64,000 nucleotides of DNA from positions 1 to 64,000 of the forward strand of contig NZ_NVWY01000032.1 of NCBI RefSeq assembly GCF_002733835.1, in the 5' to 3' direction. Made by a program: the position numbers and the translations under genes. Below the pieces are notes generated by a model. It worked only from the letters and a program-made list of their open reading frames with translations, did no database searches and was not told the DNA's origin. Position 1 is the stretch's first letter; every line of letters begins with the position of its first letter. This document shows positions 49,718 to 58,624 of the stretch, one piece after another. This DNA comes from Alcanivorax sp. GTDB taxonomy: Bacteria > Pseudomonadota > Gammaproteobacteria > Pseudomonadales > Alcanivoracaceae.

Positions 49718-50041
49718 TCAGGTCCACTCTTCACCGTAATCGTGAAACAGCTCGTCACCGGCCTTGATTTTCTTCAGCGCCACCACCGTCAAATCATCGT
49801 AATAGGCAACATTGGCGCGCTTGTTATGATTGATGAAACGTAAATCGCACAACACCCGATAGCGCTCCTCGCCCTCATCATCCAGCCACAACACATAAGG
49901 GCCGCTACCCTTTGCAGGCTTAACCTTGCACTGCCCCAATTCGGTATTGCGGGCGATATCCCGGCTGGCAAAAAGCCCCCGGCCGTGGACCTCACTGTTG
50001 CGGACTTCAACCAGATCATCGCGTAAATAGTGTTCAGACAT
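49718..50041 (-). CDS. Minimal SET-domain protein (predicted lysine methyltransferase)
   Basis: A 107-residue protein that is almost entirely a SET domain: RNSEVHGRGLFASRDIARNTEL (near 13), CDLRFINHNKRANVAYY (the NHxxxxN cofactor/substrate motif, near 66) and KIKAGDELFHDYGEEW (the ELxxDY motif, near 92). No pre-SET or post-SET cysteines. Methylates an unknown protein if active. It converges on the pseudouridine synthase gene, with a MITE just upstream of its start. Confidence 0.85.
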   Translation of the reverse strand: MSEHYLRDDLVEVRNSEVHGRGLFASRDIARNTELGQCKVKPAKGSGPYVLWLDDEGEERYRVLCDLRFINHNKRANVAYYDDLTVVALKKIKAGDELFHDYGEEWT

Positions 50042-50055
50042 GTTTGCGCTTTACC

Positions 50056-50344
50056 TTGGGAACCTCTGAATAACTCCTTGCGTACTCAGCGTGGCCTGAA
50101 GCGTGCAGCTGTTGAGTCTTGTCTTGACGGACAGGGTGGCTCCCTTTCCTAAAGGCAAGGCGCAGCAGATGTGCGCTTCAGGCCACGCCCTCCGGGTCTT
50201 CCAGGCTGGCCCGCACTCGTCGTTGCGTTTTTTCGATGGATGGACATATCTCGATCCCAGTTAGGGGACACCTTCAAAATCGCGCCTAGATTGCGAGCCA
50301 GCCTGAAAGACTGAGCATGCAAGGAGTTATTCAGAGGTTCCCTT
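50056..50344. mobile_element. MITE with 24-bp (extended about 31-bp) terminal inverted repeats
   Basis: Perfect inverted ends of 24 bases (GGGAACCTCTGAATAACTCC and onward at 50058-50081; complement at 50319-50342). With two or three mismatches they extend to CTCAG/CTGAG. CTTG directly flanks both ends if the element starts at GGAACC, so a 4-base target duplication is likely. An inner inverted pair GTGGCCTGAAGCG (50091-50103 and 50174-50186) can form a second hairpin. It has no coding capacity. The ends are of IS5-family style, hence a non-autonomous derivative (inference). Confidence 0.85.
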
Positions 50345-50503
50345 GCAGTGATTACCATGGCATCTTGCCAGAAAACCGATAATGCTGTTAATAGCCGGTT
50401 AAGGCCCCTTAACGGCCCAGCAGTCGTTTTACCGGCCACTTGTTGCAACCTTGCGACAACGCCTTCGAACGGGCAACACAGCCCAGCCTACAGGGACAAT
50501 GTT

Positions 50504-52165
50504 GTGAACCTTTTGCACACAGGCAAAGATCTACTGCGCATGAATGAACTGGCGGCAATCCTGCTCAAATACGGGTTTGCAGACGTGATTCGGCGGCTGG
50601 GGCTTTCCACCCCGGTCGAGCATGCAGGCAAACTGGTTCGCAGTAGCATGAAGCCGGACATGCTGCGCATGCGCACAGCAGAACGCCTGCGCCATGCCAT
50701 GGAGGAAATGGGCCCCACCTTCGTCAAGCTTGGTCAGGTGCTGGCAACCCGCGTGGACATGTTCCCCATGGACTGGATTGCCGAATTCGAGAAGCTGCAG
50801 GACCAGGCCCAGGCGGCACCATTCGATTCGCTCAAGGCTGACATTGAGGCCTCGCTGGGAAAACCTGTCGACAGCCTCTTTGCCCGCATTGATCCGGAGC
50901 CGATCGGTGTGGCTTCCATCGGCCAGGTGCATAGCGCACTGACTCGCCGTGGTCAGAAAGTGGTGTTGAAAGTTCAGAAACCGGGCATCCGTGACAAAAT
51001 TGATTCGGACCTGCGTTTACTCGACCAGCTGGCCAAACTGGCCGCCGACAATTCCGTTGAATTACGGCGCTACCGGCCTGTAGAACTGGTGCGCGAATTC
51101 AAGCGGTCGCTCACCCGGGAACTGGATTTCACCATTGAAGCGCGCAACGCAGACCGTATCCGTAAGAACCTGCGACAGTTCAAGTGGCTGCAGATTCCCA
51201 AAGTATATTGGGACCTTTCATCTCCTACCGTGCAGGTGCAGCAGCATATCGAAGGCATTCCGGCAAAAGCCGTGGAGCGGCTCGATGACGCCGGGCTGGA
51301 CCGGGAATTAATCGCACGCCGAGGTGCTCTGGCCGCCTGGAAAATGGCTCTGGAGGACGGCTTTTTCCATGCCGATCCGCACCCCGGCAACTTTATCATC
51401 ATGTCGGGAAACCGCATTGCCATGCTGGATTTCGGCATGGTCGGCAAACTCAGCCACAGCCGCCGCGAGCAGATTCTGCAGATTACCCGCGCCGTGGTGC
51501 TGCGTGAGGCCGAGCAATGCGCCGGTGTACTGTCTGGCTGGTCCGACGGGCAACCCATCAAGTTCGACCAGCTTGTGTCCGACGTGGAAGACGTGATTAG
51601 CCAGTACCACGGCGTGTCCATTTCCCAGCTGGATATCACCGCCCTGCTCAATGACATCACCGCGCTGGTACGCAATCACAACCTGGTATTGCCCAGCGAT
51701 ATTGCGCTGTTTATCAAGGCCATCATTACCCTGGAAGGTTTTGGCCGACTACTGAACCCGCAATTCGACCTGATGAGTGAGGCCGAGCCGCTACTCAAAC
51801 GAATGATCCGCACACGCTATTCCCCAGTTCGCCTGGCAAAGAGCCTGAGCCTGCGAGCGCTCGATGTGGTCGACAAGGTCTATGCGCCGCCCCCCGTACC
51901 GGGCCAGGCCGCTCCCGGTGAGGCAGGCATTGATCCTCGTCATCTGGAACGGCTGATCACACGGATTGAACGCGGTCAGTACAGACAGGTCCAAACCCTG
52001 CTGGTAACCGGTGGATTACTGGCCGGCGCCATCATGTTGAGCGGCCGGGTGCCCCCTGCCCCTTGGGGAATCTCGGTGTTTGGCTTTATTATCTTTCTCT
52101 CAAGTGCCGGCTGGGCTGGCTGGCTAATGTTCGTGTCCCGACGTTTCCTTCGGGAATGGGAGTAA
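50504..52165 (+). CDS. UbiB/ABC1-family kinase-like protein (second copy)
   Basis: A GTG start at 50504 (AGGGA upstream; (M)NLLHTGKDLLRMNELAAIL) gives 553 residues; ATG 50540 is an alternative. Motifs: EMGPTFVKLGQVLATRVDMFP, VASIGQVHSA, KVVLKVQKPGI (Lys near 155), HADPHPGNFIIM (near 290), MLDFGMVGKL (near 308). Two C-terminal hydrophobic segments (TLLVTGGLLAGAIML and WGISVFGFIIFLSSAGWAGWLM), as in UbiB. Involved in ubiquinone biosynthesis or lipid handling. It ends eight bases before the M48 gene. Confidence 0.88.
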   Translation: MNLLHTGKDLLRMNELAAILLKYGFADVIRRLGLSTPVEHAGKLVRSSMKPDMLRMRTAERLRHAMEEMGPTFVKLGQVLATRVDMFPMDWIAEFEKLQDQAQAAPFDSLKADIEASLGKPVDSLFARIDPEPIGVASIGQVHSALTRRGQKVVLKVQKPGIRDKIDSDLRLLDQLAKLAADNSVELRRYRPVELVREFKRSLTRELDFTIEARNADRIRKNLRQFKWLQIPKVYWDLSSPTVQVQQHIEGIPAKAVERLDDAGLDRELIARRGALAAWKMALEDGFFHADPHPGNFIIMSGNRIAMLDFGMVGKLSHSRREQILQITRAVVLREAEQCAGVLSGWSDGQPIKFDQLVSDVEDVISQYHGVSISQLDITALLNDITALVRNHNLVLPSDIALFIKAIITLEGFGRLLNPQFDLMSEAEPLLKRMIRTRYSPVRLAKSLSLRALDVVDKVYAPPPVPGQAAPGEAGIDPRHLERLITRIERGQYRQVQTLLVTGGLLAGAIMLSGRVPPAPWGISVFGFIIFLSSAGWAGWLMFVSRRFLREWE

Positions 52166-52173
52166 AATAGACA

Positions 52174-52962
52174 ATGACGTTGCGTAAATTTCTCACCCTT
52201 GGCGTGCTTGCTGGCAGCCTCGCCGCCTGTGCCACCTCTCCACTGGGTCGCCAGCAGTTTCTGTTGCTGCCCGCGGACCAGATGGATGAAATGGGTGTCA
52301 CCGCCTATTCCCAGATGAAAAATGAAAAACCGCTGAGCAGCAGCCAGCAGCAGACGGCTTATGTCCGCTGTGTGACCACGGCGATCACTGCCACCCTGGA
52401 TGGCTCCCAGCAATGGGAAGTCAACCTCTTCCAGGACGACAGCGCCAATGCGTTTGCCCTGCCAGGCGGTAAGATCGGAGTGAACACGGGTTTGCTGAAA
52501 GTGGCCAACAACCAGAGTCAGCTCGCCACAGTGATTGGCCATGAAATCGGCCATGTGCAGGCACAACATTCCAATGAGCGCATGTCACTTCAATACGCCA
52601 CCCAGAGCGGCATGCAGGTACTTGGCGCGCTTGCGGGAGAGGACAGCGCCACCAAACAAGGCGTATTGGCCGCGCTTGGCGTTGGCGCCGAATATGGGCT
52701 GGCACTGCCTTTCAGCCGCAAACATGAAGCCGAGGCCGATATCATAGGCCTGCAACTGATGGCACAGGCCGGCTTTGATCCGCGTCAGAGTGTATCTCTG
52801 TGGCAGAACATGAACGCGGCCAACGGCAACGAGCCGCCTGAATTCATGTCCACTCACCCGTCCAATAGCACCCGTATCAATGGGCTGCAGGCACGCATCC
52901 CGGAGGTTATGCCGCTGTATAACCAGGCGAAAGCCGCAGGCCGTAACCCGCAGTGTGGGTAA
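52174..52962 (+). CDS. M48-family metalloprotease lipoprotein
   Basis: A 262-residue protein with a lipoprotein signal (TLGVLAGSLAACATS; Cys near residue 19). Zinc motif VIGHEIGHVQAQHSNER (near 120), third ligand in KHEAEADIIGLQLMAQAGFDP (near 185). Resembles LoiP/Oma1-like periplasmic proteases that process outer-membrane proteins. Probably co-transcribed with the UbiB-like gene. Confidence 0.92.
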   Translation: MTLRKFLTLGVLAGSLAACATSPLGRQQFLLLPADQMDEMGVTAYSQMKNEKPLSSSQQQTAYVRCVTTAITATLDGSQQWEVNLFQDDSANAFALPGGKIGVNTGLLKVANNQSQLATVIGHEIGHVQAQHSNERMSLQYATQSGMQVLGALAGEDSATKQGVLAALGVGAEYGLALPFSRKHEAEADIIGLQLMAQAGFDPRQSVSLWQNMNAANGNEPPEFMSTHPSNSTRINGLQARIPEVMPLYNQAKAAGRNPQCG

Positions 52963-53015
52963 AGAATAGCTGCGAACGGCGAGCTGCCAGCAACGAGTAA
53001 AAAAACAAGATCCAT

Positions 53016-53056
53016 AAAAGCAAAAAACGCAGCCCAAGGCTGCGTTTTTTGCTTTT
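53016..53056. terminator. Strong bidirectional terminator
   Basis: A perfect 19-base stem (AAAAGCAAAAAACGCAGCC / inverse) with a three-base loop, between the M48 gene and nfuA, which converge on it. Confidence 0.93.
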
Positions 53057-53087
53057 CTAGAAGCTAGATACTAGAAGCTCATAGCGG

Positions 53088-53681
53088 TTAGCTGTAATAC
53101 GCGTTGTCCGTCACCGAGTGGTCCGTCTTGTCCCGCACACCGGCCAGCTCTGGAATCCGCTCCTGCAGGGTTTTCTCTACCCCGTCGCGCAGCGTCACAT
53201 CCACCACAGAACAGCCCTGGCAGCCGCCGCCGAATTCCAGCACGGCCACGTTGTCCTCGGTCAGTTCCAGCAGCTGCACACTGCCACCGTGGGCCGCCAG
53301 GTTCGGGTTAATCTCGGCGTACAGTACGTAGTTGATCTTTTCTTCGATGGTGGCATCTTCGCTGATATCCGGCACGCGGGACTTGGGTGCACGGAACGTC
53401 AGCTGGCCTCCCATGCTGTCTTTCTTGTAGTCGATAACCGCGTCTTCCAGATAGCGAACGCTCTTACCCTCGATCCAGGCATGAAATCCTTCATAGTCAT
53501 AGCGAACATCACTTTCTTCCTGTTCGCCCTCCGGGCAATATGCCATACAGCATTCCGCATGCGGGGTGCCTGGGCGCTCGACAAAGATACGCACACCAAT
53601 CTCGGCCTGATCCTGCTTGCTCAGCAAGTCACGCAAGTAATCCTGGGCGGTTTCGGTAATGTCGATCAACTGCTCTGCCAT
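53088..53681 (-). CDS. nfuA: Fe-S biogenesis protein NfuA
   Basis: ATG at 53681 (AGGA at the best spacing), MAEQLIDITETAQDYLRDLL, 197 residues. N-terminal degenerate A-type (HesB-like) domain, C-terminal Nfu domain with EFGGGCQGCSVVDVTLRDG (CxxC near 154) that holds a 4Fe-4S cluster for delivery to targets. AcnD and the sulfite reductase in this window are Fe-S enzymes it might serve. Confidence 0.95.
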   Translation of the reverse strand: MAEQLIDITETAQDYLRDLLSKQDQAEIGVRIFVERPGTPHAECCMAYCPEGEQEESDVRYDYEGFHAWIEGKSVRYLEDAVIDYKKDSMGGQLTFRAPKSRVPDISEDATIEEKINYVLYAEINPNLAAHGGSVQLLELTEDNVAVLEFGGGCQGCSVVDVTLRDGVEKTLQERIPELAGVRDKTDHSVTDNAYYS

Positions 53682-53948
53682 CATGATTCCTGGTCGGTAT
53701 GAATGAACCCATACGCAATAAACAGCGTAAGAGGTAAAAGCGGCGGTGGACGCCGGCCTCATTTCCTGACTATTTTAGTCAGGTACTCACCAGTTGCAAT
53801 GGCGACACCACACACTCAATTCAAGTCCGCCTGCATGATGCTGTCGCCAGGCCGCTCGCAGGGGTACAATACGCCCCCCGGTGACGCGTGTTTGTTATAC
53901 GCGGCCGGCATCCAACGTTTAGCCTTCAGCCAAAACACAGGATTACCC

Positions 53949-54194
53949 ATGTCAGACCAACACCCCTCACAGGATCAGGCTCACGAGCCCGATGACGGCA
54001 AGCCCACACTCTGGCAGACGATTCACAGCATTCTGGCCGGCCTTCTCGGCGTGCAAAGCAGTAAAAACCGGGAACGCGACTTTACCAAGGGCGATGCGGG
54101 CAACTTTATCGGCGTGTATGTGGTGATGGTATTGGCACTGGTGATCGGCATGGTGGTGACCGTGAATCTGGTGCTGGATGCCGCAGCTAAATAG
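53949..54194 (+). CDS. DUF2970 small membrane protein
   Basis: An 81-residue protein: MSDQHPSQDQAHEPDDGKPTLWQTIHSILAGLLGVQSSKNRERDF followed by one transmembrane helix (FIGVYVVMVLALVIGMVVTVNLVL). The LGVQSxKNRxRDF motif is the mark of DUF2970. Function unknown. Confidence 0.85.
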   Translation: MSDQHPSQDQAHEPDDGKPTLWQTIHSILAGLLGVQSSKNRERDFTKGDAGNFIGVYVVMVLALVIGMVVTVNLVLDAAAK

Positions 54195-54327
54195 CCCTAC
54201 GTAATAGAGATATGCCAAGATATTTCTTTTCACTATAAGGGCGCTTTGCTAGAGTGCCGCTCTGCTCCCTCCGGGAGCGACGCTTACCTATTGAATTTTA
54301 AGCATTTAAGGACGGTGATACAGTCCC

Positions 54328-55974
54328 ATGTACGTCTATCAGGAATACGATCAACGGTTGCTGGAGGAGCGGGTGGCGCAGTATCGCGATCAGACCCGCC
54401 GTTTTCTCGCCAATGAGCTCAGCGAAGACGAGTTTCTGGCACTTCGCCTGCAGAATGGCCTCTACATTCAGCGTTATGCGCCCATGCTGCGTATTTCCGT
54501 TCCTTATGGCCTGTTGGCAAGTCGCCAACTGCGTCGTCTGGCGCACATCGTGCGGACCTACGACAAGGGTTTCTGCCATGTCAGCACCCGCCAGAACATT
54601 CAGTTGAACTGGCCTTCCGTTGAAGAAGTGCCGGATATTCTGGCGGAACTGGCCGACGTACAAATGCATGCCATTCAAACCAGTGGCAACTGCATCCGTA
54701 ATATCACCACCGACGAATTCGCAGGCGTTAATCCCAAAGAGATTGAAGACCCGCGCCCCTGGTGCGAAATCATCCGCCAGTGGTCCACCTTCAATCCGGA
54801 ATTCGCCTACCTGCCGCGTAAATTCAAGATTGCCGTGAACGCCGTACCCGACGCCGATCCGGCCTTGATCGGCGTGCACGATATCGGTGTGCAGCTGGTC
54901 CACGGTGCCAACGGCGAAACCGGCTTCCAGGTATGGGCTGGCGGTGGCCTGGGCCGCACCCCCATGACCGGTGCCATAATCGGTGAATTTGTGCCGTGGC
55001 AGGACCTGCTGGCTTACCTTGAGTCTATTTTGCGGGTTTACAACAAGTACGGTAACCGCGACAACAAGTACAAGGCTCGCATCAAGATTTTGGTGAAAGC
55101 CCTGGGCGCGGAGAAATACCGCGAACTGGTGGAACAGGAATTCGCCGAACTGAAAGGCGGCGAGATGACCCTGACTGCGGAAGAAGTGGCGCGCATCAAG
55201 GGCTGCTTCACCGCCCCGGATTACCAAAGCGTCGATACGGCCGCACTGGATGCCAAGCTGGTCGAAGACAAGGCCTTTAGCCGCTGGTTCCACACCAATA
55301 CCCGTGCCCACAAGCAGGCCGGTTATCGTGCCGTTACGCTGACACTCAAGCGTACCGGCCGCGTCCCTGGTGATATCAGTGACGAGCAGCTGGAGGCCGT
55401 GGCCGATCTGGCTGACAAATACAGCTTTGGCGAGCTTCGCAACAGCCACCAACAGAACATGGTGCTGTCCGACGTGGCCGCCAACGACTTGTATGATCTA
55501 TGGAAAGCGCTGGATGCACTGGGTTTTGCCACACCGAACCTGGGCCTGCTCACCGACATCGTGGCCTGCCCTGGTGGCGATCTGTGTGCGCTGGCAAACG
55601 CAAAATCCATCCCTGTTGCTGAATCCATTCAACGCCGTTTCGACGACATGGACTATGTCCACGATCTGGGCCCGTTGGACCTGAACATTTCCGGCTGCAT
55701 GAATGCCTGTGGTCACCACCATATCGGCCACATCGGCATCCTGGGTGTCGACAAGAAAGGCAAGGAATTCTACCAGGTCACGCTGGGCGGCCGCGGCGAC
55801 AAGCTGTCCCGTGTGGGCGAGAAAATGGGCCCGTCTTTCGAGTCCGAAGAAATCACCGATGTGGTAGAAAAAATCATCAAGTTCTATGTGGAAAAACGCC
55901 TCGAGAATGAGCCGTTTATCGACACCTACGAGCGTATTGGCATGGACCCGTTCAAGGAGCGCATCTATGGGTAA
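54328..55974 (+). CDS. cysI: Sulfite reductase hemoprotein (CysI/nitrite-sulfite reductase family)
   Basis: A 548-residue siroheme enzyme. N-terminal half-site repeat with GFCHVSTRQNIQLNWPS (near 84) and TSGNCIRNITTDEFAG (near 118). Siroheme/4Fe-4S cysteines in DIVACPGGDLCALA (near 413) and DLNISGCMNACGHHHIGH (near 456). Reduces sulfite to sulfide for cysteine synthesis. Followed by DUF934, the pairing usual in Pseudomonas and relatives. Likely CysB-controlled. Confidence 0.92.
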   Translation: MYVYQEYDQRLLEERVAQYRDQTRRFLANELSEDEFLALRLQNGLYIQRYAPMLRISVPYGLLASRQLRRLAHIVRTYDKGFCHVSTRQNIQLNWPSVEEVPDILAELADVQMHAIQTSGNCIRNITTDEFAGVNPKEIEDPRPWCEIIRQWSTFNPEFAYLPRKFKIAVNAVPDADPALIGVHDIGVQLVHGANGETGFQVWAGGGLGRTPMTGAIIGEFVPWQDLLAYLESILRVYNKYGNRDNKYKARIKILVKALGAEKYRELVEQEFAELKGGEMTLTAEEVARIKGCFTAPDYQSVDTAALDAKLVEDKAFSRWFHTNTRAHKQAGYRAVTLTLKRTGRVPGDISDEQLEAVADLADKYSFGELRNSHQQNMVLSDVAANDLYDLWKALDALGFATPNLGLLTDIVACPGGDLCALANAKSIPVAESIQRRFDDMDYVHDLGPLDLNISGCMNACGHHHIGHIGILGVDKKGKEFYQVTLGGRGDKLSRVGEKMGPSFESEEITDVVEKIIKFYVEKRLENEPFIDTYERIGMDPFKERIYG

Positions 55975-56455
55975 GGTAATCATTGATGGCGCCATCGTGG
56001 ATAACCAGTGGCAACGCCTTGAAGGTGACACGCTGGAAGGCGAGCTACCCACCGGCAACATCATTGTGCCGCTGGCCTACTGGCAGGCGAACCGTGATGC
56101 GCTGCTCAGTCGTGGTGATGTGGCCGTGTGGCTGGCGCCGGGCGAAGAACCGAAAGATCTGGAAGACGACCTGGCCGCCCTGCCCTTGGTCGCCATCCAT
56201 TTCCCGGCATTCAAGGACGGCCGCGGCTATTCCTACGCTCGGGAGCTCCGTACCCGCTACGGCTTTAAAGGTGAAGTGAGAGCCACCGGTGACGTACTCC
56301 GTGACCAGCTTTTCTACATGACCCGTTGCGGCTTCAACGCGTTTGAAGTGCGTGAAGATCGCAGCATCGAAGAAGCACTTGAAGGCCTGAACGACTTCAG
56401 CGTGACCTACCAGGGTGACGTGAACGAACCGCGCCCTCTCTATCGGCGCGGCTAG
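55967..56455 (+). CDS. DUF934 protein linked to sulfite reductase
   Basis: A 162-residue protein; the ATG at 55967 overlaps cysI by eight bases (AAGGAG upstream). Segment HFPAFKDGRGYSYARELRTRYGFKGEVRATGDVLRDQLFYMTRCGFNAFEVRED is the DUF934 core. Almost always beside sulfite reductase; probably assists that enzyme, mechanism unknown. Confidence 0.9.
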   Translation: MGKVIIDGAIVDNQWQRLEGDTLEGELPTGNIIVPLAYWQANRDALLSRGDVAVWLAPGEEPKDLEDDLAALPLVAIHFPAFKDGRGYSYARELRTRYGFKGEVRATGDVLRDQLFYMTRCGFNAFEVREDRSIEEALEGLNDFSVTYQGDVNEPRPLYRRG

Positions 56456-56477
56456 TCTTCAAAAGCCTTCGTTCCGG

Positions 56478-56515
56478 GAAAACGCCGCTGTCGCATTAAA
56501 GCCAGCGGCGTTTTC
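56478..56515. terminator. Convergent terminator DUF934 / zntB
   Basis: A 13-base stem GAAAACGCCGCTG / CAGCGGCGTTTTC with a 12-base loop. It overlaps the last codons of zntB and works for the plus-strand cysI transcript. Confidence 0.75.
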
Positions 56516-57452
56516 GCATCCATACCAGTACCCCCACACTGACTACACCAATTCCCGCCATAAACCACCAGAACCCCGCAGGATCTTCAACACCTGGCAG
56601 GCCTCCCACATTGATCCCGAACAGCCCGGTAAGAAAACCCAACGGGAGAAACAACGCCGAGATCATCGCCAGTAGATACATGCGGTCGTTGATAGCTTCG
56701 TTTTGTACCGAGAAAACCTCCTCCTGCAACAAGGTGGCATGCTCACGGGCCGCATCCAGATCTTCCAGCAGACGCTGCAAGCGATCACCGGCCTCACGAA
56801 GCAACAAGGCATCGCCACCGGTGAACATGGTTTCGTTCTGCAACCGGGCCAACGCTTCACGCTGCGGCGCAAAAAAACGTCGCAACGTAATAGAGCGACG
56901 ACGAATCTGGCTGAGACGTGGAGTCAGACTAATGGTCGGCGTCTCCTCAATGGACAATGCACAGTCCTCCACCTCGGATTCCAGATTTTCGATCACGTCT
57001 TCCATTCGCCAGATCAGCTGATCCACAAGCCGTGCGACCAAGCCCGGGATACCGACAGCGCCCTCACCAGCATCCAGCTCTTCTTGCACCGTCACCAGCG
57101 ACAGCAATGTCCGTTTCTGGGTGCTGATCATGCCTTGGGGGCCGACCCACAATCGCAGAGCAATCATGTCTTCAGGGCGCGCTCCAGGATGGAGGTTCAC
57201 CCCGCGCAGATACACCAGCAGACCACCCGCCACCTCCGTGGCACGAGGCCGCGTTTCCATGGCGGTGAGCGCCGAAATCACCACCGGCGGAATGGATTGC
57301 CGCTCAAGCCACTGCTGACTCTGCGGCTGGGTATAATCCAGGTGCACCCAATATGGAGAGGTTTCGGTTAACGGCACCTGCGCATCAAACGCACTAGCCC
57401 CGCCCTGCCCATCCAGGGTTAGAGCTATTTTCAACCAGTGAGACTCGTTCAT
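56496..57452 (-). CDS. zntB: CorA-family zinc/magnesium transporter ZntB
   Basis: A 318-residue protein with a large cytoplasmic N-terminal domain (to about 255), then two transmembrane helices with the family signature GLFGINVGGLPG (near 276) in the loop after MYLLAMISALFLPLGFLTGLFG. The C-terminus is basic, RKRRWL. ZntB rather than CorA from the GINVGG-P loop and overall sequence. Mediates divalent metal movement across the inner membrane. Confidence 0.88.
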   Translation of the reverse strand: MNESHWLKIALTLDGQGGASAFDAQVPLTETSPYWVHLDYTQPQSQQWLERQSIPPVVISALTAMETRPRATEVAGGLLVYLRGVNLHPGARPEDMIALRLWVGPQGMISTQKRTLLSLVTVQEELDAGEGAVGIPGLVARLVDQLIWRMEDVIENLESEVEDCALSIEETPTISLTPRLSQIRRRSITLRRFFAPQREALARLQNETMFTGGDALLLREAGDRLQRLLEDLDAAREHATLLQEEVFSVQNEAINDRMYLLAMISALFLPLGFLTGLFGINVGGLPGVEDPAGFWWFMAGIGVVSVGVLVWMRKRRWL

Positions 57453-57531
57453 AAGCGTCCTTTACACTCAAAACTGCATCACATCCTGCTACCCTAAACA
57501 GCATGCTTTAGCTGACAAAAGTGCACAAATA

Positions 57532-57558
57532 AAAAAGCGCGGATAAACCGCGCTTTTT
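57532..57558 (-). terminator. Intrinsic terminator downstream of the AcuI-like gene
   Basis: AAAAAGCGCGG / CCGCGCTTTTT with a five-base loop, 42 bases past the stop on the minus strand. Confidence 0.88.
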
Positions 57559-57599
57559 ACCTTTTGCCAGCTCTGTTTAAGCTCGGAGGCCTGCTATTG

Positions 57600-58589
57600 T
57601 CATGGCAGTTTCACTACAACTCGCCCGCGAACCCCGCCTGCCAGAATACGATCTATCCAATCGGTCACACCAGCAAGATCCGTTTCTGCAGCCTCCAGCA
57701 GCGCAAGCTCTCTCGGCATCCACTCATCAGCCAGTAGCTGCCACATTTGCTGTTTGATCTCGCAGGGCAACTCAACACTATCCACCCCCAGCAAGTTGAC
57801 GCCACGCAGAATGAACGGAAATACCGTCATCTCCAGTTTGGGTGATCCAGCCAGCCCGCAGCATGTCGCACTGCCACCATACTTGAGCCCCTTGAGGGCA
57901 GCAGCAAGCATCTCACCACCGACGCAATCCACCGCACCAGCCCATTGCTCTTTAGCCATCGGCTTGACCGCGCTTTCCAGAAACGCCTCACGGTCAATAA
58001 TCCGCGCGGCGCCAAGAGCCGCCAGCCATTCACTGACATCCGTTTTACCGCTGACGGCGACCACCTCAAACCCCAGCTTGGCCAGAATCGCCACGCAGAC
58101 ACTGCCTACGCCACCAGTAGCGCCAGTCACCAGCACCGGACCCTGATCCGGGTTAACACCCGTGTCGAGTAGCGATTCCACACTCAGTGCCGCAGTCAAG
58201 CCTGCGGTACCCAAGAGCATGGCATCACGAGGCGCCAGGCCATCCGGTAGTGGCACCAACCATTCCGCAGGCACGCGGATATATTCCGCATAGCCACCAT
58301 CGGTGTTCATGCCCAGATCATAGCCGGTGCAAATCACTGCATCGCCCACGCTGAACGGGCCATCACTGGCCTCTTCAACCACACCCACGGCATCAATACC
58401 CGGCGTGTGGGGAAACTTGCGGGTGACGCCCTTGTTGCCGGTGGCCGACAGCGCGTCCTTATAGTTCAGGGATGACCACTGAACTCGTACCAATACACCG
58501 CCTTCACCCAGTTCACTCAGTTCACGCTCTACCAGCGAGTTGGTATAGCCGGTATCCGTTTCGCGGGTTTGTAATGCCTGAAAACTCAT
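57600..58589 (-). CDS. AcuI/YhdH-type acryloyl-CoA reductase
   Basis: Start MSFQALQTRETDTG with GAGGAG upstream (329 residues). Zinc-free medium-chain reductase: SSLNYKDALSATG (near 38), HTPGIDAVGVV (near 61), NADPH loop VLVTGATGGVGSVCVAILAKLG (near 146). Reduces acryloyl-CoA to propionyl-CoA. This fits a cell with a methylcitrate operon that handles propionyl-CoA, although the two loci are 50 kb apart. Confidence 0.87.
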   Translation of the reverse strand: MSFQALQTRETDTGYTNSLVERELSELGEGGVLVRVQWSSLNYKDALSATGNKGVTRKFPHTPGIDAVGVVEEASDGPFSVGDAVICTGYDLGMNTDGGYAEYIRVPAEWLVPLPDGLAPRDAMLLGTAGLTAALSVESLLDTGVNPDQGPVLVTGATGGVGSVCVAILAKLGFEVVAVSGKTDVSEWLAALGAARIIDREAFLESAVKPMAKEQWAGAVDCVGGEMLAAALKGLKYGGSATCCGLAGSPKLEMTVFPFILRGVNLLGVDSVELPCEIKQQMWQLLADEWMPRELALLEAAETDLAGVTDWIDRILAGGVRGRVVVKLP

Positions 58590-58624
58590 GGGCCACTCCT
58601 CTGCGGTGCTCGGCATAAATAAAA

